Of a stretch of DNA of 64,000 nt, positions 57,240 through 64,000 are shown piece by piece. Location of the stretch: assembly GCF_020382885.2 (NCBI RefSeq), contig NC_058499.1, forward strand, positions 13,315,872 to 13,379,871, written 5' to 3'. The stretch comes from Scatophagus argus (lineage: Eukaryota > Chordata > Actinopteri > Scatophagidae). The notes beneath the pieces were generated by a model. It saw only the letters and a list, made by a program, of their open reading frames with translations. It was not told the origin of the DNA and did not search any database. The first letter of the stretch is position 1. Each line of letters starts with the position of its first letter. A program made the position numbers and the translations under genes.

Positions 57240-57595
57240 ACATCCTTCTGCAGAACATTATGATGTCACAGTGAAGTTTGACATTTTGGATGTGAAATGT
57301 AATCACTTCATCATTGATTAGATCTTTTGTAATTTGCCCTGGTATGAATTCTTGAGTTGTGGGGAGGACATGTTTTCTGAAGTCACGGTGACCTTGACCT
57401 TTGACTACAAAAATCCAATCAGTTCATCTTTCAGTCCAAGTGCATGGTTGTGCCATATTTGAAGAAATTCTCACAAGCCATTTCTGCAAAATTGTGGTCA
57501 CAAGAATGGCACAGATAGACAGACATACTATACTATACATACATAATATAAAATATTAAACATAATGTCTCTGGCACACTGCCTCTAAATGTAAA
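57240..57595 (+). repeat. Dispersed teleost repeat
   Basis: Contains CATTATGATGTCACAGTGAA, GTGACCTTGACCTTTGACTA, CCAATCAGTTCATCTTTCAG and TTTGAAGAAATTCTCACAAG in the order of a common fish repeat whose ends read CAGGACATTATGATGTCAC and AGACGGAC. The copy is decayed. Confidence 0.65.
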
Positions 57596-57981
57596 ATGCC
57601 ATCACCTAAAACACCAGAATGGAGGGGGGGAAAAAGATGGAGGATTTTGTGGGCTCTTTCTCTCTCAGAACACTGATCTGCTATTAAATACTCCACCCCA
57701 TTTGTTTTTAAAGTTTAAACTGTAACTTGTGTTGATTACAGTTAATAACAAGAGTAAATGTCTACAGAACTTCAAAAAGCACTTTTCTGTATATCCATCT
57801 GCTCAGTACTTACCGTGTGTTCTGGATACAGAGATGCTTCTACCAATTAATGGTTAAACAAAGTTTCATCTCAGTCCTAGTGCACAATGTGAGCAGGTGT
57901 ATTTGCATTTGTTAGGAATGTCTTACAGAGTGTATGGATGGGGGGCAGAGAAGTGGATCATGCAATAGTCTTCTATAGTAG

Positions 57982-57982
<1 letters not shown>

Positions 57983-58020
<38 letters not shown>

Positions 58021-58039
58021 GTCTGTCTATCTGTCTATC
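57983..58039. repeat. (TATC)n tetranucleotide microsatellite
   Basis: About 14 TATC/TGTC units; the typical units are followed by TGTC variants at the right end. Confidence 0.97.
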
Positions 58040-59310
58040 AATATAGGTGTGACTTCATAAATGTCTGTGGATGTTTTCATAGATTTTTCAAATGTGAAAA
58101 CAGGCAGGAAAAAACATTATTGAAGTTAACTGAAACTGACATGAGTTCTGGCTGACCGCCACTATGCTCCATGAATGATAAAAGAACAAACCTATCACAG
58201 ACTCTGAATATTTTGATAACTCAGAAGACGGCTGTATGGCTGGATCGAGAAAGCTGCATTACATAGAAATATGTGGACCTTATACAGACATTTCTATGGC
58301 CTTACATCAGAATTGACCATATTTTCCATTCGTAACCCTATCTGTTTATAACCAGCATTTAAATTAGGCATGGATGTGATCAATAGGACATCTTTAAACT
58401 TATCTTAATGGGTTATGCTGCTGTGTGATACTGAAACAAATCGTCAGGTTTGTTTGTACGAATCCTTACATTGAAAGTTTCATTCAAACACACTGCTGAA
58501 CAGAAAATAAAACAGTCAGAGGAAGCCTTCAGGCAGCCCTTCAACCCATGATATTTTAAAATCAGCACAGCTTGTGCCATGTCACAACACGCCATCACAC
58601 GCATGCATCCTCTCACAACTTTTATGCCAGTCCTCATATGCAGTAAAACTAGAGAACATCTCTGTTGCATATTTCTTTTCCTATGCACTGTGGTAGCTCT
58701 CTGCCAATGATGAGGTTCTGTACTGCATGCAGTCCAGTGAGTGGTGCTGTGCGGAAGCTACAAGGCCATTTACACACTCATACACACTAATGCACAAACA
58801 CAAACTCATGTAAGCGCGTTTACCAGCATAAAAAATGCTGAAACTCAAGGCCAAATCCATTCACTGACAGACAACTGTGCCCTGACTCACACAAAGATGC
58901 ACTTTTTCATAGCAAATACACAAGAACAAATACATCTATACAGTGGCATGTAAGCATGTCTTTAAGACTTAACAAGGCCACCAAATCCCCACCCACACTT
59001 GTGGCATCCTCCACAGGCTTTGACCCTCCAGTGCGCACAGAAAGACTCACTGACCAACAAAATATATTGCTCAAGTGTGAATGAATACATATATGAAATA
59101 ATACACAAATACATACACTTTGGCGCAAACATACAAAATCTGCATATGCATGCACACAGACATTACATTATGTCGGTAAAGCAAAAATTCAGAGGCAAAC
59201 TAATGTAATATACCAATGCAGTGTCATGCGGAAGTGTATAAAGATTTCAAAATTTTAAGATATATGAAAGACAAATATATTATCTTCTGAAAAGCAAATA
59301 ATCGTTATTT

Positions 59311-59340
59311 TACATGCACATGCACGCTCATGTGCATGTA
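59311..59340. repeat. Perfect inverted repeat (12-bp arms)
   Basis: TACATGCACATG, a 6-base spacer CACGCT, then the exact reverse complement CATGTGCATGTA. Confidence 0.95.
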
Positions 59341-59449
59341 CATATACACACATACACAAGCAACATGTTGACCCCACCCTAAAGAAATGAAAAAATTGTG
59401 CAAATTCCGCACTCAGTGCTTTATCCATTATTACGGCACCACAAATGCA

Positions 59450-59490
59450 TTATTATTATTATTATTATTATTGTTGTTGTTGTTATTATT
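59450..59490. repeat. (ATT)n/(GTT)n trinucleotide repeat
   Basis: Compound ATT, then GTT, then ATT tract in inferred grm3 intron 1. Confidence 0.95.
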
Positions 59491-60639
59491 TCTATGTGTG
59501 CTATGGGACCAAGTGCCTCAGACATCTAGCGATACAGGCACTGCCCATCCCTCCTCTGTATAGATGGTTATTCTTTTAGTTCTCTCTAAAGGAGCACATA
59601 TAATATGGGAGTTGATTTAAAATTCCTGTCTTCTGATGTTGATATTCCAGTCACAATACACTTTTAGATACAGCAATTATTACAGAGTAAAATAGGTTTT
59701 AGATTTTGTAAAATCTAAAATCTCTAAATTTCAGTTTTGAATTCAAATATTTGACATCAGTAACCCAGGAAAATTATCTTTGCTTGCAGCTTGTCATTTT
59801 TACATTTAGATTGAGGACAAGAGAAAGAAGGTACATTATGATCAAGACAAAGTTATTTACTGACTGGTCAGCTCGTTGATGTATACTCCTGATAATAGTT
59901 TCAAATAATAGGAAATAATTGAACACTGCATACAAAAGACAAGGGCACTGAGCTCTCTATTAGGTGTTATGAGGACCCACCTGCTCTGCAGGAATACAGC
60001 GCATGGCCCATGATTTTTTCCCTGATCTTCAGAATTATTGAATTCCAGTTGAAAACCATTTTGGGGAGGAAGTACATGTGGCATATATGCAGGAATACTT
60101 TATCTTTGCCCTTTAACTAATTCCAAGTTCTATGACAGCTTAAAGCTCAACTGCCTGTGAAAAATACGTATAGCATGTGATGTGGATATAGGAATTTTGG
60201 TCCTGCTGTACCTTTAGTATTGGTCCGCGCATCTCTTCTGTGGCGCAAGGTGTGGAGTGGTTCTTTGGGAGCGACCGGAAAGTCATTCATTGACCAGATA
60301 CGGTTATCAAATCCACCTGTGTGCCCGTTTCCAGAGACGCTCTAGCCGCCCTTATTTTTCCCAGGAAGCTTAAAGCCACGGGACATGCCTTGGTGAGGTC
60401 TGTATGAACCTAAACAACTTCACGCAGCGTAAAATACGCAACTGCAGATACTCTTTGTTTCACCTTCCGTTATCTTTATTATGCATCTGCTGTGGAGATT
60501 AGCTACCATATCCTTTTTTTTATCACAACCCACGATCAGGAGGAGCATCTTATTAAAAGAAATACATAGGAAACACATTTATGCAGCACAACTGGGTGTT
60601 TAAATCCTCCGCAAAGTTCAAAGCAAATTGTTCCCCACC

Positions 60640-60660
60640 GTAGGATTGGCTGACGCGCGC
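60640..60660 (-). promoter_or_regulatory. CCAAT-type box and CpG-rich patch near the grm3 5' end
   Basis: GGATTGGCTGACGCGCGCTC on the plus strand gives a CAGCCAATCC box on the minus strand. It lies just inside the inferred intron 1, about 110 bp below the candidate donor, so it would act as an intronic or alternative promoter element. Confidence 0.3.
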
Positions 60661-60769
60661 TCGAACGGTCCCGGACTGACAATTTTTCACTGCATTCTTT
60701 CGCCTAACCCGAAATATAGGGTTGCAACACATTTGCCCACTAGTAAGGAGTGTATTATATTTGACCTAC

Positions 60770-60943
60770 CTTGACGGGTTGGATCATTCAAAGGTTGCGC
60801 ACAAATCTTCAGCTGCTAGAAGTTTGACTTAGTCTACTCCTGATCCCTCGGAGGAGTCGCACTGAGAGAGAGGATGGGCGCCACTGCTCTGCGCTCCAGC
60901 TCCGTGTGTGTGTATGTGCGTGTGTGAGCGCGCGTGCATCTCT

Positions 60944-60950
<7 letters not shown>
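60770..60950 (-). promoter_or_regulatory. Candidate grm3 5' UTR exon 1 and promoter
   Basis: On the minus strand a strong donor, CAAG|GTAGGT, ends a possible exon at 60770. It can join the acceptor at 45890 with a 14.9 kb intron. The exon would start somewhere around 60.85-60.95 kb, in sequence with more CpG and GC than its surroundings and next to a (GA)n tract. The start site is inferred and not visible; the right boundary given here is approximate. Confidence 0.35.

Positions 60951-60987
<37 letters not shown>
60949..60987. repeat. (GA)n microsatellite at the candidate grm3 promoter
   Basis: About 19 GA units immediately upstream (minus-strand sense) of the inferred first exon; a second (GA)n lies at 61214-61252. 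Confidence 0.97.
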
Positions 60988-60989
<2 letters not shown>

Positions 60990-60990
<1 letters not shown>

Positions 60991-61211
60991 GGAGGGAAAC
61001 AACAGACGTGGAGAGCTGTAGCCCCTTGCCAAAGGATGCTTCAGTCTCCTAGCAACAACAATCGATCTGGCAAGGAGACATTTTTATTGGATAAAAAGAA
61101 AACTTAGCCATTCACCCCCCTTAGCACATGTTTACCACTCAGAGCAACAACTCCGGCTCTACTGAGTGAAGAGAAAGATAGACGAGAGGGGAGAGAGAGT
61201 GTGAAAGAAGG

Positions 61212-61254
<43 letters not shown>

Positions 61255-61644
61255 GATACCACATGAATGTTTAACTTGTGTGTTTGAGGTGCAGAATGAC
61301 GTACAGAATCCATCTACATCAATCTGTCATTGAAACATGACTCCAAATATATATGGTTTAATAGACAGAATTTCACACCCCTTTTTTAGAATTTCATGCA
61401 AGCGCCATCAATGTTTTAACACAGTATTACACTCAGTGATGTCAGTGGCAAAAAAAAAACTGTCAGAGGAGCACTAAACCGTCCGTGCTTCATATCATTC
61501 AGATGTATTTGAAAAACCTGGCATTGGCTGCATGGTTCAGTGGTACAGATTTTGCACATGCAAACCTAAACACCTCTAGAGCTGTGACTAGAAGTGCACA
61601 TCTACTTTTATCATATATTAACTTGATGCATGCTACATGGCAAC

Positions 61645-61693
<49 letters not shown>

Positions 61694-62022
61694 GTGCACT
61701 ATTTTCTACAAGTTAGATTCCTCACTCTCTCTCTCTCTCTCGCTCTATGGTTTCCTCTATTTTTCCATCATGAGAACAGAAACAGTGGCAGTCAAAGTGT
61801 CTGTGTGTGTGTGTGCATGTACACACACATCTGTGCATCTCAACTTGTTTGTATGATTATGCACATGGAGTCATTAGAATGCAAGTATGCAAGTGTGCAG
61901 CTCCTATTGAACAGAAAATCCTCTTCACGCATGATTGAGCCAGAGAGCGTTCTCTCTGTCTACGCAACACAAACACATGCACAAACACACACGTATATAC
62001 ACTTTCATACACACGCGCGCGT

Positions 62023-62060
<38 letters not shown>

Positions 62061-64000
62061 AGGCACTCAGTTTAGAGGTCTGATTTCTGTATTGTAAAGT
62101 TAGTCAAGTGCAAAGAGATACACTGACTGAGGGCTTGCTTAAAGCAGTTTTTTGATTGCAGCTACAGGCCGCAGCACTTTGTTTCAACTGTTTTATATGC
62201 AGATGATGTCGACGGGAGGCTGAAGTTTCTGACTAGCTCATATGTTTTCCGTGTATCTAATGTGTGACACCATATGGCGTAAGAAAACTGTCTCTGAGGA
62301 GGAGCTTTCGGATGGGTAGAGATTGATTAGTTGACTGATGATGTAAGGGTAAGAGCATGCACTTCACACCTCTGTGACACAGATGCATGCACAGCCATGA
62401 GGTGGGAAGTGCACGCACACAAACTAGCACCCAGTGTCAGTCACAGCTTTCCCGGACATCATCCCTCATCCCTGCCGCTCCAGCTCGGAGATGCTGGCTA
62501 CTCAAATAAAGGCCTCATTGTCTGCATGGCATGCATATATGCAGAAAGCCCAGAAAGCCAGCTTTGTCCCATAAGGGTCCCCCAGCGAGAGAGCTTTGTG
62601 CCCGGCCTTAACCCATACACTGCAGCACAGCACATCAGAAAAGCAGAAAGAATAAAAGAAAGAAAGGCAGGCAGAAAGAAAAAAAGGCAAAAGAAAAAAA
62701 AAAGACAAAAGAACAAGGGCGATAGCTACCTATGTTATAGATAGTAAATATGCACAACTTGAATCCACCCACAGGCATTTTTGAGTTTGGAAATCTAGTG
62801 TGCGGGAATTTTTGCCTTATCATGTTGAACTGCTCCAGCTCATGCAGCAGGAATTGGGTCCACTGGGATTATGTTTCCTTCTTCTTTGATTCCCCACAGA
62901 TTGTTTGTGTCCCCGCGCTAATAGAATTAGTCATGCTTCATTTCCCATGGTCTTCTGTCCTGTCTTGGCCTCGTGATGGATGGAGCTCCAAACAGAGGAG
63001 TGAGTGTACTTAGAAGTGTGCCCAGTGTTGGTTGGACAACGGGGCTGGTTGACAACCACAAGCTGCCATTTGCTTTGGTCAGTGTGGTCACTTGTGATGT
63101 GGTCAAGTGGACAAAAGAACCCCTTACAATGTGCAACTATTTCTATTTGACAAAAGAAGAAGATATAACTTGTATTCTTGTATTATCTTCGAGACATATA
63201 AAATGGGTAAACAATTGCTTACAGTGAGAGCATGTGTGTTTCTGTCATAGACCAGATTTAGGGTCATATTATGGAAAAATTACAACAAATTTGATCAAAG
63301 AAAAAAAAATAGTTTTACTGCAGCTACATTTAGTTGCATCTAGTGCAACCAACTGAGCACCCCTCATCTCTTTCTCCCCTATAAATGTAAAAAACATGAA
63401 AGACTCTCCATGGAGCCAGTGTCTGGTTTCAGGGCTGCTGTAGGATCTCAGCAGCACAAATGACAGACTCTGTAGAAGACAAGCCGCTACCTATGTAGAA
63501 TTGAGGGGTCATTCTAAAGTAATGAAAACACGATTCCTGGCTTCAGGTGATTATAAAGATATTTTCATGTGCACAGAAGTTTGAAGGGACTGGATTAATC
63601 AAGCTTTGAATTACACCACTACAGTGAGTACACACTTTATGTTTTTATGCAACATAATATTCTGACTGCCTGTTTTTTGGAACCAATAGATTGCAGTTGA
63701 TCCCACTGCATAAAATCCACTGGCTGTACGTATAGTATTAAAAGAAGCTCCCATAATTCCCTGATAACATAGACAGTGTATTCATTTTAGTTCAATAGAA
63801 ACCATGTCACTACTAAACAACTGTAAATATGATCTTTTATGAGGTTAAAGTGACTTTCAGTTACTTTGTACGGTTTTTAATCCCCAAAAAATAGCAGAGA
63901 CATCGTCCTGGTTTGATGATCTACAGAAATCTGCCAGTTTGTGGCTGGTAATTGAAAACAATGGCTGTATTTGGAAAGTTAAGTATGATGCATAACCAAT
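60990..64000. other. Upstream flank of grm3
   Basis: No supported gene. It contains (GA)n at 61214-61252, (CA)n at 61648-61691, (CT)n at about 61723-61742, a compound CG/CA tract at 62010-62056 and an A/G-rich patch at 62640-62715. The reading frame at 62331-62744 is driven by that Lys/Arg-rich patch. Confidence 0.6.

Larger units (their letters stand above)
45891..60769 (-). other. Inferred grm3 intron 1 (5' UTR intron)
   Basis: About 14.9 kb with no recognisable conserved coding exon on the minus strand. It holds microsatellites (46.36, 47.2, 54.5, 54.67, 57.98 and 59.45 kb), a foldback repeat (49.02-49.66 kb), a SINE-like relic (51.68 kb), a Tc1 relic (53.82-54.35 kb), another dispersed teleost repeat (57.24 kb) and an unexplained plus-strand two-exon reading frame (49760-50307). 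Confidence 0.4.

Noticed and set aside
62331..62744. 137-codon plus-strand frame with a Lys/Arg-rich end
   Set aside because: The basic end is an A/G-rich simple repeat; no splice logic or homology.

Overview
The window is nuclear DNA from a bony fish, most likely a percomorph teleost. Reasons: two vertebrate multi-exon genes with short fish-like introns and canonical GT-AG junctions, very dense CA/GA/TATC microsatellites, and several dispersed repeats that I recognise from teleost genomes, plus a Tc1/mariner relic. There is no bacterial, plasmid, phage or CRISPR content.

Layout. (1) 1-10090: mostly non-coding. Two exon-like minus-strand segments (5540-5981 and 2421-2490) join in phase and may belong to an unidentified gene that runs off the left edge, head-to-head with the next gene. 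(2) 10091-21362, plus strand: complete coding region of elapor2 (kiaa1324l, EIG121-like), 22 coding exons and 998 codons, encoding a type I endosome/lysosome-associated membrane protein. (3) 21363-27073: convergent intergenic space with polyadenylation signals. (4) 27074-45645, minus strand: complete coding region of grm3 (metabotropic glutamate receptor 3), 11 coding exons and 889 codons. A matching 5' UTR acceptor (45890) and donor (60770) suggest an untranslated first exon near 60.8-60.95 kb, so the transcription unit probably spans about 34 kb. (5) 60950-64000: upstream flank with many microsatellites.

The tail-to-tail elapor2/grm3 pair matches the human KIAA1324L/GRM3 arrangement on 7q21 as I remember it. 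This supports calling the receptor grm3 rather than its paralogue grm2. The two genes are linked by ancestral synteny; nothing here shows a shared pathway.

I see no wholly new biological system. The points most worth checking are: the 7TM region of grm3 split over several exons; a stop-free, frame-preserving, pyrimidine-rich intron after the elapor2 membrane helix; a glycine-rich loop in the grm3 ligand-binding domain; uORFs in both candidate leaders; a two-exon reading frame antisense to grm3 intron 1; the in-phase minus-strand exon pair at the left; and a family of foldback repeats present in three states of decay.
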